From Bin80 sp964291275 (GTDB lineage: Bacteria; Bacteroidota; Rhodothermia; Rhodothermales; Bin80), in the NCBI GenBank assembly GCA_964291275.2, contig OZ219799.1:2046001-2110000 (forward strand): DNA of 64,000 nucleotides. Direction: 5' to 3'. The position numbers and the translations under genes are program-made. A model generated the notes under the pieces. It worked only from the letters and a program-made list of their open reading frames with translations, was not told the DNA's origin and searched no databases. Below are positions 52,032 to 61,603 of this stretch, in pieces (positions within the stretch are counted from its first letter, which is position 1; each line of letters begins with the position of its first letter).

Positions 52032-53807
52032 TCAGTCAAACTCCACGAAATCAAGAGGGAAGCGTGCGATGGGTATGGCATGCAGTCTGACAACCTCTTC
52101 CAGCAAGCGTGCCTCAGTACGAAGCTGTGCTTCGATCGGAGATTCGAAGAATGATCGGATACTAACCATAAATAGATCCAGATACCGATCCATTAACGTT
52201 CTAGGTCTTGGCAATCGCCGAATTCGATACTGATCTTTTTCCAGGCCTGCCATTTCGGCTGCGATTTCTACTGCGTCATCCAGACCTCCCAGTTGGTCAA
52301 CCAATCCGGAATTCAGCGCAGCTTCTCCAGTCCATATGCGTCCCTGGCCTATGGCATCCACGGCATCCACGGTCATATCGCGACTTTCTGCGACACGTTC
52401 GAGAAATTTTGTGTAGATCTGACCCAGGGAGCGTTCAAACAGTGCACGTTCGGCGTCACGTAGAGGTCTCATCCCGGAAAACATGTCTGCGTAATCGCTC
52501 GTGGACACGTGATCGTAAGTAATCCCCAGTTTGGTTTCCATCATTTGCCCTAGACTGAAGTGCATCCCGAATACTCCGATAGAGCCGGTCAGCGTATGTG
52601 GAGAAGCCAAAATGGTATCTCCTGCTGTTGCAAGCCAATATCCGCCGGAAGCTGCCATGTCACCCATGGAGACAACTACGGGTTTCTCTTTAGATGTTTC
52701 CTTAACTGCTTGCCACATGATTTCGCTCGCGGCTGCACTGCCGCCAGGCGAATCTATGCGTAGCACGACAGCTTTCACGTTTTCGTTCTCTCGGAACGAT
52801 TTCATGGATTTTTCAAGAGTAGCTGCTCCCAAATAACCATTCCGGTCCGTACTGTTGCCACTAACGATAGTACCGGATGCAATCATAACGCCAATTGCAT
52901 CGCTGTGACCGGATGATCCACTTGAAATCGCTGAAGCGTAGGAGGAAAGGCTGGTTGTTCTCAGTTTCCCATCTGACTCAACCCATTTCTGAAGGTGCGT
53001 TCTTACCCTCTCTTCGCTCAGCAGTCCATCCAGGAGGTTGGCTTCATGTGCATCGTCAGTAGTCAGCAGCGCTCCTGTTTGCATGAGGTCTGTAATGTGT
53101 TCTTCACTCATGCCGCGGGCTTCGGCTGTGGTACTGGTCAAGAGTTGATTCCAATTTTCCAGTATTGCCTCTAGTTGCGTCCGATTTTCCCTAGACAGAT
53201 CTTCGCGTGTATAGGGTTCTACGGCTCCCTTATAGGTGCCGACACGGAGGACGGTAGGTTCGATATTCAATTTATCGAGGAGCCCTTTGTAAAACAGTAC
53301 GCTCAGAGACAGGCCATTAAATTCAAAGAAGGCACCCGGTGTAGCATAGATACTGTCGGCAGCAGTTGCCAGAAAGTAGTCAGATTCACGCATAGCCAAA
53401 TCACCAGAAGCAGATGCGACAACCGGCTTGCCGCTCTTCTTGAATTCGAGAAGAGATTGCCTGATTTCCGCGAGCGTTGACCATCCTGCAATCACTCCCT
53501 GTGGTTTAAGCCAGACTCCTTTAATACGGTCGTCATCGGCCGCTTTTTCAAGTGCTCCCTTTATTTGAGCCAAGCTTTTTGGCTGGGGTAAATCAAACAG
53601 TTCGTAGGTTGGATCAGATATCCCGTATTCTTCTATTGGACCGGATAACCGAAGAGTCAGTACGGACTCTGATGCAACGGGGGCTTGAACAGAGGAGATG
53701 GATGAGGCGACAAATGCTGTGGCGATCAGCGCACCAATAAAAATGAGCAGTCCAAAGGCTATGAGTGAGCCTAGAATGCTTGCAATCATGGTTGAGAAGA
53801 AACGCAT
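52032..53807 (-). CDS. sppA: Signal peptide peptidase SppA, 67K type
   Basis: Inner-membrane serine protease that degrades cleaved signal peptides; 591 residues, the long two-domain form. One N-terminal membrane segment (IASILGSLIAFGLLIFIGAL). The catalytic lysine lies in VLRVGTYKGAVEPY (about residue 193), matching the E. coli SppA lysine context, and the serine in MGDMAASGGYWLATAGD (about 386). IDSPGGSAAASEIMW and LTGSIGVFG are further family blocks. It marks the right edge of the accessory island and runs opposite to the heat-shock operon that follows. Confidence 0.93.
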   Translation of the reverse strand: MRFFSTMIASILGSLIAFGLLIFIGALIATAFVASSISSVQAPVASESVLTLRLSGPIEEYGISDPTYELFDLPQPKSLAQIKGALEKAADDDRIKGVWLKPQGVIAGWSTLAEIRQSLLEFKKSGKPVVASASGDLAMRESDYFLATAADSIYATPGAFFEFNGLSLSVLFYKGLLDKLNIEPTVLRVGTYKGAVEPYTREDLSRENRTQLEAILENWNQLLTSTTAEARGMSEEHITDLMQTGALLTTDDAHEANLLDGLLSEERVRTHLQKWVESDGKLRTTSLSSYASAISSGSSGHSDAIGVMIASGTIVSGNSTDRNGYLGAATLEKSMKSFRENENVKAVVLRIDSPGGSAAASEIMWQAVKETSKEKPVVVSMGDMAASGGYWLATAGDTILASPHTLTGSIGVFGMHFSLGQMMETKLGITYDHVSTSDYADMFSGMRPLRDAERALFERSLGQIYTKFLERVAESRDMTVDAVDAIGQGRIWTGEAALNSGLVDQLGGLDDAVEIAAEMAGLEKDQYRIRRLPRPRTLMDRYLDLFMVSIRSFFESPIEAQLRTEARLLEEVVRLHAIPIARFPLDFVEFD

Positions 53808-53999
53808 GTGCTGATAACAATCTGAAATCTAGAGAGGCAGAAGTCGAGAATACGCAATAGATTACCTACTGTTGCGTCGCGACGGAAACCGCATGTGACA
53901 CAGCTGGTATCCAAGGTATTCGGTGCGGTCAAAATGGCAGTTTTTGGCAGATTAGCGCAGTCCTGTCCTATGGCAAGGAGTTTGTAGCTTACTAATTTC

Positions 54000-55082
54000 G
54001 TGAAAAAGCCTGTATATACATATCACAAGAAGCTTCCATTTCAGCTAACAGAAAGGGAGCGTACAATTCTGCATTTGGTCGTGCGCAACTTTATCGATAC
54101 GGCCGGGCCGGTGGGATCGCGCAAATTGGTCAAGCGGTCCTCCCTTGATCTCAGCCCGGCTACCGTCCGAAATACGCTCTGTGATCTAGAAGAGCAGGGG
54201 TATCTCAGGCATCCTTACAGATCTGCTGGGCGTATGCCAACCGAGCGCGGGTATCGGGCATTTGTGAATGAACTGATGGATACTCCCGAACTGTCCGCAG
54301 CAGAACGGCGGTTGTTGAAAGAGAGAATGGACAGGCTTATGGGAGATGCTGATGCACTCTTTCGGGAGACGTCCCGTCTTCTGAGTCGCATGACCAATCT
54401 TTTGGCTGTAGTGCTCAGCCCGAAAATTTCGACAGGGGTGCTGGAACGATTGGAAGTTGTACAGCTTTCGGGGTCGAATATTATGATCGTGATCGGCGTA
54501 CGCAGTCGACTGGTTAAGACCATTATCTACGAAACCACGCTCGATATTTGTCGCAGCGATCTTGATCGGATAGTTACTATTCTAAATGAGCGTTTGGCGG
54601 GTCTCCGACTTGACGTAATTCGACGTGACTATGCCTCACGTACCAGAGATTTGGACAATGATCCCACGGGAATAGTACAACTGATTCTGAATGAGTCAGC
54701 CGTGTTGTTCAGTGACCCTGTCGAAGGTCGGTTAACACACGCGGGGACCTCCGGGTTACTCACACAACCTGAATTTCAGGGGACAACCGAGGTTCGGCAA
54801 TTGATTCAACTCATTGAAGATGAGGGGTATGTAGTACAGCTTTTTGAGCAGGAGCCCAATAAACGTCGGGATACGGGTGATAGCGTGTCCGTCAGTATTG
54901 GTAGCGAAATAGAGGATGAGAGTGCCTATTCAATTGTGACGGCTCGATACAATGTAGGAGAGAGCATAGGTACAGTCGGGTTGCTTGGTCCCATGCGTAT
55001 GGATTATGGTCGCGCAATTTCACTTGTAGAGGGCATGGCCTCATTACTTAACAGATCAACTATTACGGCTTCAAAACAATAG
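54000..55082 (+). CDS. hrcA: Heat-inducible transcription repressor HrcA
   Basis: Repressor of class I heat-shock genes that binds the CIRCE operator and is stabilised by GroEL. N-terminal winged helix: LTERERTILHLVVRNFIDTA, GPVGSRKLVKRSSLDLSPAT, GYLRHPYRSAGRMPTERGYR, all standard. 360 residues. Starts with GTG at 54000. It heads the hrcA-grpE-dnaJ operon. No CIRCE inverted repeat (TTAGCACTC-N9-GAGTGCTAA) was found in the 190 bases upstream, so autoregulation through CIRCE at this site is not supported; its targets may be elsewhere. Confidence 0.93.
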   Translation: MKKPVYTYHKKLPFQLTERERTILHLVVRNFIDTAGPVGSRKLVKRSSLDLSPATVRNTLCDLEEQGYLRHPYRSAGRMPTERGYRAFVNELMDTPELSAAERRLLKERMDRLMGDADALFRETSRLLSRMTNLLAVVLSPKISTGVLERLEVVQLSGSNIMIVIGVRSRLVKTIIYETTLDICRSDLDRIVTILNERLAGLRLDVIRRDYASRTRDLDNDPTGIVQLILNESAVLFSDPVEGRLTHAGTSGLLTQPEFQGTTEVRQLIQLIEDEGYVVQLFEQEPNKRRDTGDSVSVSIGSEIEDESAYSIVTARYNVGESIGTVGLLGPMRMDYGRAISLVEGMASLLNRSTITASKQ

Positions 55083-55096
55083 ACTGAATAACAACA

Positions 55097-55693
55097 ATGG
55101 CTGAGCAATTTTCGGAGGAGAAAGATGAATCCCTTGACCACGAGGCACCTTCTCAGGTGAGCGAAGACGAGGCTCCACAGGAGGAACTGCCTGATGCGTT
55201 GGCAGAATGTACTGAGGCGTTGTCCGCGGAGAGGGATCAGCGACTCAGACTTGCAGCAGAATTCGCTAATTATCGTCGCCGGATGGAAAACCAGCGCGTT
55301 GAATGGCCGGCGCGTGCACGGGCAACCGTGATCAGGCCGTTGCTTCCAATTCTGGATGACTTAGAGCGATCACTGGATGTCGCTGGGCAAACCGAATCAG
55401 AAGATGCTGCCTTCTTGTCGCTGAGATCCGGCGTTAACCTGGTATACAAGAATTTTATTGCCGAACTCGAGAAATTCGGCCTCGAGCGTATCCAAGCTCT
55501 CGGTATGCCATTCGACGAGAACCTGCATGAGGCAGTAGGGCAGGCACCCGCTGCTGAAGGTTCAGACAGTGGTTCTGTACTGCATGAGAGTCAGGCAGGA
55601 TATCGCTTGGGGGATCGGGTGCTCAGGCATGCACAGGTTGTTGTAGCTTTCACCCCGGAACCTTCAGCAACAGTGGAGGCGGATATTCAATGA
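55097..55693 (+). CDS. grpE: Nucleotide exchange factor GrpE
   Basis: Cochaperone that releases ADP from DnaK. Acidic, coiled-coil N-terminus (LAECTEALSAERDQRLRLAA) then the conserved core EFANYRRRMENQR, VIRPLLPILDDLERSL, FGLERIQALGMPFDENLHEAV and the C-terminal beta domain ending VVVAFTPEP. 198 residues. 14 bases after hrcA; its stop overlaps the dnaJ start by four bases (ATGA). Confidence 0.95.
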   Translation: MAEQFSEEKDESLDHEAPSQVSEDEAPQEELPDALAECTEALSAERDQRLRLAAEFANYRRRMENQRVEWPARARATVIRPLLPILDDLERSLDVAGQTESEDAAFLSLRSGVNLVYKNFIAELEKFGLERIQALGMPFDENLHEAVGQAPAAEGSDSGSVLHESQAGYRLGDRVLRHAQVVVAFTPEPSATVEADIQ

Positions 55694-56847
55694 GTGATTA
55701 CTACAAAGTCTTGGGAGTGGAGCGAAACGCTTCCGCGGACGAGATAAAAAAAGCTTACCGTAAAAAGGCGCTTCAGAATCATCCCGATCGCAATCCAGGT
55801 GATAAGGCAGCCGAGTCTCGCTTTAAGGAGGCGGCGGTGGCGTACGAGGTTCTGAGTGATTCAGAGAAACGGTCTATTTACGATCGCTACGGCGAAGCGG
55901 GTTTACGTGGCTCTGGAGGAGGGCAGCAGCCGGGTTTTAATGATATTAACGACATTTTCAGTGCCTTTAGCGATGTCTTCGGGGGAGGGAGAGGAAGTGG
56001 AATGTTTGGTGATTTCTTTGGGGGTGGAGGACAACGAACGCGGGAAAGAGGACAGCCAGGTGCAACGCTGCGCCGACGCTTGTCACTAACGTTGGAGGAA
56101 ATTGCAACAGGTGCAGAAAAGCACATCAAGATTCGCCGACTGGCATCGTGTGGGGAATGTGAAGGCAGTGGAGCAAAGGGAGGTCCCAGTCAACTGAAGC
56201 AGTGTAGCGCATGTAAGGGTGCAGGAGAAGAGCGGCGTGTACGGCAGACTGCGTTGGGACAATTCGTGAGTGTATCGGAATGTAGTAGATGCAATGGTGA
56301 GGGCCAAACGGTTGAGGATAAATGCCCGGAGTGCCGAGGGCAAGGGCGCCGAGAGACGCAGTCAACCATAAAAATTACAGTGCCCGCTGGTGTAGAGGAT
56401 GGTATGACTATAAACGTGCGAGGTCAGGGACACGCAGGACTCCGTGGAGGAAGAGCAGGAGATCTCAGAATTGAGGTACGGGAAAAGGCGCATGATCACT
56501 TCATTCGCAGGGGAAGTGATCTGATCTACAATCTGGAAATTTCTTTCCCCGATGCGGCCTTGGGTGCGGATATCGAAGTCCCCACACTCACGGGGCGGGC
56601 GAGCGTAACCATTGCCCCGGGGACGCAATCCGGCAAAGTCTTGCGTATGCAGGGGAGGGGACTCGGGCAATTTCAAAGCTCCCGAAAAGGCGATCAGCTG
56701 ATTCGGGTTCACGTATGGACACCACAAAATCTTTCTGCTCCCGATAAAGAGTTGCTTGAGAAATTGCGAGAATCCAGCACATTGAACATTCCAAAGCAGG
56801 GTAAGGGCAAATCCTTTTTCTCGAAGGTTAAAGACGCCTTTGTATAA
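55690..56847 (+). CDS. dnaJ: Chaperone DnaJ
   Basis: Hsp40 cochaperone that delivers substrates to DnaK and stimulates its ATPase. The J domain has HPD at 31-33; a G/F-rich linker follows (FGGGRGSGMFGDFFGGGG). Four zinc-finger repeats CGECEGSG, CSACKGAG, CSRCNGEG and CPECRGQG make two zinc sites, and the C-terminal substrate-binding domains complete a type I DnaJ of 385 residues. dnaK itself is not in this window. Confidence 0.96.
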   Translation: MSDYYKVLGVERNASADEIKKAYRKKALQNHPDRNPGDKAAESRFKEAAVAYEVLSDSEKRSIYDRYGEAGLRGSGGGQQPGFNDINDIFSAFSDVFGGGRGSGMFGDFFGGGGQRTRERGQPGATLRRRLSLTLEEIATGAEKHIKIRRLASCGECEGSGAKGGPSQLKQCSACKGAGEERRVRQTALGQFVSVSECSRCNGEGQTVEDKCPECRGQGRRETQSTIKITVPAGVEDGMTINVRGQGHAGLRGGRAGDLRIEVREKAHDHFIRRGSDLIYNLEISFPDAALGADIEVPTLTGRASVTIAPGTQSGKVLRMQGRGLGQFQSSRKGDQLIRVHVWTPQNLSAPDKELLEKLRESSTLNIPKQGKGKSFFSKVKDAFV

Positions 56848-56931
56848 GTTGAGTGTGTGGATTAAGCGGAAAACAGGACAGAATACGCGCGAACTCGGCA
56901 AGACGCACCAAGATCAGGTTAGTAGACGATC

Positions 56932-56979
56932 TCCAACGACATTTGTAATGGGAATATATTTGTGTTGGTGGTCGTTGGA
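56932..56979 (+). other. Inverted repeat between dnaJ and leuS
   Basis: TCCAACGAC (56932-56940) and GTCGTTGGA (56971-56979) form a perfect 9-bp stem with a 30-base A/T-rich loop. It lies about 50 bases before the leuS start. No T-run follows, so it is not a standard terminator; it could be an operator or leader structure. Function unknown. Confidence 0.35.
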
Positions 56980-57027
56980 TTCAGCTGTTTTCGGCAAGCC
57001 TCGGATAATTCCCAATAATTAGATAAC

Positions 57028-59625
57028 ATGGCGGCATACCCCTTTCAGAAAATTGAAAGTCGTTGGCAGGACTATTGGGAGTCGAACAAGATATTCCGTA
57101 CACCCAATAAGGTCGACACTTCCAAGCCGAAGTGCTATGTTCTGGACATGTTTCCATACCCGAGTGGGTCCGGTTTACATGTTGGGCATCCCGAAGGCTA
57201 TACGGCGACAGACATTGTGGCACGGTATAAGCGGATGTGCGGGTTCAATGTGTTGCATCCAATTGGATGGGATGCGTTCGGACTGCCGGCAGAACAGTAT
57301 GCTCTGCGGACCGGGACGCACCCGCGCATTACAACAGAACAAAACATTATCCGCTTCCGCAAGCAGCTCAAATCCCTTGGGCTTTCTTATGACTGGGATC
57401 GGGAGGTGGATACAACTGACCCGGCATACTTCAAGTGGACACAATGGATCTTTTTGAAGCTGTTTGAGCGTGGACTTGCATACGAGGCCGAGGTACCCGT
57501 CTGGTGGTGTGAAGCACTGGGCACCACATTGGCCAATGAAGAAGTTATCGACGGCAGGAGTGACATAGGTGGGCACCCCTGTGAACGGCGAATGTTGCGG
57601 CAATGGGTATTGCGTATTACGCACTATGCCGAACGGCTGTTGGAAGGACTAGATCATATGGATTGGCCCACCAGCACGAAGGAAATGCAGCGCAACTGGA
57701 TTGGGCGGAGCGAGGGGGCGGAAATAGACTTTCCGATACAGGGCGATAAATCGTCCAGTATCTGCGTGTATACCACGCGACCGGACACAATTTTCGGGGC
57801 TACTTACATGGTACTTGCTCCCGAGCACCCTCTTGTAGAGCAAATTTCAAAAAGGGAGCAACTCGATGAGGTCAGGAAATATCGGGAATTGGCATCCCGC
57901 AAAAGTGACTTGGAGCGAACCGAACTCCAGAAGGATAAGTCTGGTGTATTTACAGGAGCGTATGCTATAAACCCTGTAACGAAAGAATTTATTCCTGTCT
58001 GGATAGCCGATTATGTGTTGATATCCTACGGAACCGGAGCCATCATGGCAGTTCCCGGGCAAGATGAACGAGACTGGGCATTTGCTGCACGGTATGATCT
58101 GCCGATTCGTCGCACCGTACAGCCACCTCCGGGTTTTACCGGTCTGGCTTATATAGGGGATGGACCTGCCATTAACAGTGATTTCCTGAACGGTCTACAT
58201 GTTGAGAAAGCCAAAGCGCGGATATTGGACTGGCTTGAAGAGCATGAACTGGGACGTCGGAAGGTGAACTATAAGTTGCGAGATTGGCTTTTCTCTAGGC
58301 AGAGGTATTGGGGAGAACCGATTCCGATCATATTTGAACGTGAGAAAGTACGCTCATTATCCGAGAATGCGTTACCAATTGCTTTGCCTGAGCTTGCGAA
58401 GTTTAAGCCAAGCGGAACACCGGAAGGTCCACTTGCTTTGGCCTCAGAATGGTTGAATGTCACGGATCCAGACACCGGTAAACCAGCGAGACGAGAAACC
58501 AACACAATGCCACAGTGGGCAGGATCCTGTTGGTATTTCCTGCGCTACATTGATCCGGATAATTCTGAACGTCTCGTTGATCCAGAGCTCGAGAAGTACT
58601 GGATGCCCGTGGACCTGTATGTTGGGGGAGCTGAACACGCGGTGCTTCATTTGCTATATGCCCGGTTCTGGCATATGGTGCTCTATGATGCTGGTGTGGT
58701 TTCAACACCGGAGCCTTTTGCCAAGCTCGTTCATCAGGGTATGATCCTAGGTGAACTCGAATACACTGCCTGGCGCAACAATAAGACAGGGGAGTGGGTC
58801 AGTGCAGAAAATGTGAATGCCGGCAAAGAAATCTCTACGGGTGCGAGTCTGGAAGCTGTCCACGTTGACGAGGAGTCTGTGGTCAAGGATGGTGAGGTCT
58901 TCGTACTGAAAGCGGCGCCGGATATACGGCTTGATGTACGCGCCTTCAAGATGAGTAAGAGTCGAGGCAACGTGGTTAACCCTGACACAATCATTAATCA
59001 GTACGGTGCGGATGCCTTCAGACTATACGAGATGTTCATGGGGCCTCTGGAACAGGTTAAGCCTTGGAGCACGCGAGGGGTTCACGGGACTTTTCGGTTC
59101 CTTGACCGTGTATGGCGCCTGATTACTGCAAAGCCCCTGAGTGAGGAGGAGCCCGAACGCACACAGTTGAGGATACTGCATCAAACGATCGATCGGGTGA
59201 CACGAGACATTGAAGCCCTTCGAATGAACACGGCCATTGCTGCACTCATGGAGTTGGTCAATGCTGCCTTCAAATGGCCTGCTGTTCCCCGGAAGATTGC
59301 AGAGCCATTGATTCTTTTGCTTTCGCCGTTTGCTCCGCACATAGCAGAAGAGCTCTGGTCCAGGCTTGGGCACGAAGGGTCGCTGGCCTATGTTGCGTGG
59401 CCAGTACTGAATGACGAATATCTTGTTGAAGATCGAATATCCCTGCCAGTGCAGGTCAATGGAAGGGTGCGGGCAACGATTCGTGTTGCTCCGGATGCAG
59501 ACAAAGGGGATGTGATCAAAGCCGCAGTACGCGAGCCGAATGTGCAGCGATTCCTTGGTGATAAGCCGCCACATCGTGAGATTTATGTAAAGGGTCGTAT
59601 AATTAATCTGGTAGCGGCCAAGTGA
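57028..59625 (+). CDS. leuS: Leucyl-tRNA synthetase
   Basis: Class I aminoacyl-tRNA synthetase charging tRNA-Leu. HIGH-type motif HVGHPEG at 51-57 in FPYPSGSGLHVGHPEGYT, KMSKS at 641-645 (FKMSKSRGNVVNPDT), and the CP1 editing domain with YTTRPDTIFGATYM and GTGAIMAVPGQDERDWAFA (editing-site Asp). 865 residues, normal bacterial size. The stop codon overlaps the bshB1 start. Confidence 0.97.
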   Translation: MAAYPFQKIESRWQDYWESNKIFRTPNKVDTSKPKCYVLDMFPYPSGSGLHVGHPEGYTATDIVARYKRMCGFNVLHPIGWDAFGLPAEQYALRTGTHPRITTEQNIIRFRKQLKSLGLSYDWDREVDTTDPAYFKWTQWIFLKLFERGLAYEAEVPVWWCEALGTTLANEEVIDGRSDIGGHPCERRMLRQWVLRITHYAERLLEGLDHMDWPTSTKEMQRNWIGRSEGAEIDFPIQGDKSSSICVYTTRPDTIFGATYMVLAPEHPLVEQISKREQLDEVRKYRELASRKSDLERTELQKDKSGVFTGAYAINPVTKEFIPVWIADYVLISYGTGAIMAVPGQDERDWAFAARYDLPIRRTVQPPPGFTGLAYIGDGPAINSDFLNGLHVEKAKARILDWLEEHELGRRKVNYKLRDWLFSRQRYWGEPIPIIFEREKVRSLSENALPIALPELAKFKPSGTPEGPLALASEWLNVTDPDTGKPARRETNTMPQWAGSCWYFLRYIDPDNSERLVDPELEKYWMPVDLYVGGAEHAVLHLLYARFWHMVLYDAGVVSTPEPFAKLVHQGMILGELEYTAWRNNKTGEWVSAENVNAGKEISTGASLEAVHVDEESVVKDGEVFVLKAAPDIRLDVRAFKMSKSRGNVVNPDTIINQYGADAFRLYEMFMGPLEQVKPWSTRGVHGTFRFLDRVWRLITAKPLSEEEPERTQLRILHQTIDRVTRDIEALRMNTAIAALMELVNAAFKWPAVPRKIAEPLILLLSPFAPHIAEELWSRLGHEGSLAYVAWPVLNDEYLVEDRISLPVQVNGRVRATIRVAPDADKGDVIKAAVREPNVQRFLGDKPPHREIYVKGRIINLVAAK

Positions 59626-60371
59626 TGGTGGAAACACTTGACATATTGGCGATTGCCGCCCATCCAGATGATGTCGAATTAGCCGCGGGCGGGACACTGG
59701 CACTATGTGTTCGACAAGGACTCCGGGTTGGAGCCTTGGATCTGACTCGTGGAGAACTGGGTACACGGGGGACGCCCGAATTACGTGCCAAAGAGACTGC
59801 CGCTGCTACCGTAGTTCTCGGGCTCTCGGTACGTGAAAATCTTGAACTACCGGATGGTAACATAACAACCTCTGGTCTGGGAGGCGTGATTGAGATACTA
59901 CGGAAGTGGCGTCCACGCATAGTAATGACGCACCCTGAGGTTTGCCGACACCCTGATCACAGAGCTACGCATACTCTTGTTCGCGATGCATGCTATTATG
60001 CGGGGCTAAAAAAAATGAACACAAGTACCGGAACGTATGTAGTGCCTTGGAGACCAAAGCATTTATTGTATTTCGCCGAAGTGAAGCATTTTGAGCCAAC
60101 CTTTGTCGTGGATGTTACGAGCACGTGGGAGCAGAGAATGCAGGCGCTCAGGTGTTATGGATCCCAGGTTCATAATCCAGACTATAAGGAAACAAGTGAG
60201 GAGCCGGAAACATACATTTCCAATGCAGGCTTCTTCGAATGGATTGAAGCACGTGCTCGCACGTACGGACATCTCATTGGCTGCACTTATGGAGAGGCTT
60301 TCCAGCACAACGGAACATTGGGTACCGCGAATCTCGGTATGTTTCTCAACATGGAGGCACCTTTTCAGTAG
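59625..60371 (+). CDS. bshB1: Bacillithiol biosynthesis deacetylase BshB1
   Basis: Zinc-dependent deacetylase (PIG-L/LmbE family) that removes the acetyl group of GlcNAc-malate in the bacillithiol pathway. AIAAHPDDVELAAGG holds the AHPDD zinc/catalytic motif, and THPEVCRHPDHRATH the distal zinc His; GELGTRGTPELRAKE and the AFQHNGTLG end are BshB1-like. ATG 59625 overlaps the leuS TGA (TGATG). The rest of the pathway (bshA, bshC) is not in the window, but this gene implies bacillithiol as a low-molecular-weight thiol, common in Bacteroidota. Confidence 0.9.
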   Translation: MVETLDILAIAAHPDDVELAAGGTLALCVRQGLRVGALDLTRGELGTRGTPELRAKETAAATVVLGLSVRENLELPDGNITTSGLGGVIEILRKWRPRIVMTHPEVCRHPDHRATHTLVRDACYYAGLKKMNTSTGTYVVPWRPKHLLYFAEVKHFEPTFVVDVTSTWEQRMQALRCYGSQVHNPDYKETSEEPETYISNAGFFEWIEARARTYGHLIGCTYGEAFQHNGTLGTANLGMFLNMEAPFQ

Positions 60372-60461
60372 TACGACAGAACAAATATTCTATATCTTTT
60401 GTGGCATAGCAGCCAGATACGTGGTATATTCGCGTTCAGGGTGCCGTAATAATTAGGAATT

Positions 60462-61028
60462 ATGGCAGATACGACAGATTTCAGGAACGGCTTTGCCATG
60501 CGATTGCATGGTGAGCTGTGGCAGATCGTGAAATTTCAGCATGTGAAGCCAGGCAAGGGTGGAGCTTTTGTTCGAACTACGTTGAAGAATATTCGGACAG
60601 GTCGCGTCGTAGACAAGACGTTTCGGGCGGGTGAGAAAGTACAGCAGGCGCGGATAGAGCGCCGCGAACATCAGTTTCTGTACGAGGATGCGATGGGGAT
60701 GCATTTCATGAATATGGAAGACTATAGTCAGTTTGCTTTGGCTGCGGAGAGCGTGGCTAAACGCGAGTTCCTCAAAGAGGGGGGAATGATTGATATTCTG
60801 TTTCATGCTGAAACCGAAGCACCGCTTTTGGCTGAGTTGTCAAAGAGTGTGGAGCTGAGGATTGTGCAGTCTGATCCCGGGCTCAGGGGGGATACTGCGA
60901 CCGGAGCCACAAAACCGGCAAAGCTGGAGACCGGCGCAACTATCAATGTTCCCCTTTTTGTTTCCGAGGGAGACCTTGTTCGGGTCAATACGGATACTGG
61001 AGCTTATATCACTCGGGTTGCGGAGTAG
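60462..61028 (+). CDS. efp: Elongation factor P
   Basis: Relieves ribosome stalling at polyproline. KOW-like domain I with the modification-site loop HVKPGKGGAF (Lys32), then OB domains II and III ending TGAYITRV. 188 residues. An unmodified or differently modified lysine cannot be told from this; no epmA-like gene is near. First of the efp-accB-accC-gcvH-guaA run on this strand. Confidence 0.95.
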   Translation: MADTTDFRNGFAMRLHGELWQIVKFQHVKPGKGGAFVRTTLKNIRTGRVVDKTFRAGEKVQQARIERREHQFLYEDAMGMHFMNMEDYSQFALAAESVAKREFLKEGGMIDILFHAETEAPLLAELSKSVELRIVQSDPGLRGDTATGATKPAKLETGATINVPLFVSEGDLVRVNTDTGAYITRVAE

Positions 61029-61063
61029 CTGGCCAGTTCATAAGAGAATAATCTAAAAGTCAC

Positions 61064-61588
61064 GTGCCAAAATTCTTTTCTAAAGCTTGGTCGAAGGGCG
61101 AATTTGATCGCATTCGGGAGTTGATCTCGATGGCGGCCGAGAGTGGTGCAGCGGAAGTCGAAATCGAAGCCGATGGTGTTCGTGTTTTGGTTCGGCAGTA
61201 CGTTGCACCGAACGTTCAGGAAGGGGCGTCTGCCCCTATCCCTGTGACCGTGCAGGCTGGACCGAGCACCACAGCCGTTGTAAGGGACAAAGGAGCAGAC
61301 TCCGTCGAGGCTCCATCTTCACAATCTTCCGAGACCGAGTCTGCGAATGGTACGCCGGTACTTGCTCCAACGCCGGGTACTTTTTATGCGAAACCATCAC
61401 CTGACTCAGAGCCCTTTGTTCAGGTTGGAGATTATGTAAGCGAAGGACAGACAGTTTGCATCATTGAGGCTATGAAGCTGATGAACGAGGTGGAATCCGA
61501 GGCTGTAGGAACGGTGACACAAATTCTTGTAAGCGATGGTGACCCGGTTGAGTATGGTCAACCACTGCTACTTATTGAGTCCCCATAA
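61064..61588 (+). CDS. accB: Biotin carboxyl carrier protein of acetyl-CoA carboxylase
   Basis: Carries biotin between the carboxylase and transferase halves of acetyl-CoA carboxylase. N-terminal helix (FDRIRELISMAAESGAAEVE), a Pro/Ala/Ser-rich linker, then the biotinyl domain with CIIEAMKLMNEVE, biotin on Lys138. 174 residues from a GTG start. It is 15 bases from accC, the standard pairing. Confidence 0.95.
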   Translation: MPKFFSKAWSKGEFDRIRELISMAAESGAAEVEIEADGVRVLVRQYVAPNVQEGASAPIPVTVQAGPSTTAVVRDKGADSVEAPSSQSSETESANGTPVLAPTPGTFYAKPSPDSEPFVQVGDYVSEGQTVCIIEAMKLMNEVESEAVGTVTQILVSDGDPVEYGQPLLLIESP

Positions 61589-61603
61589 TTGGGTGCACCC
61601 GAT

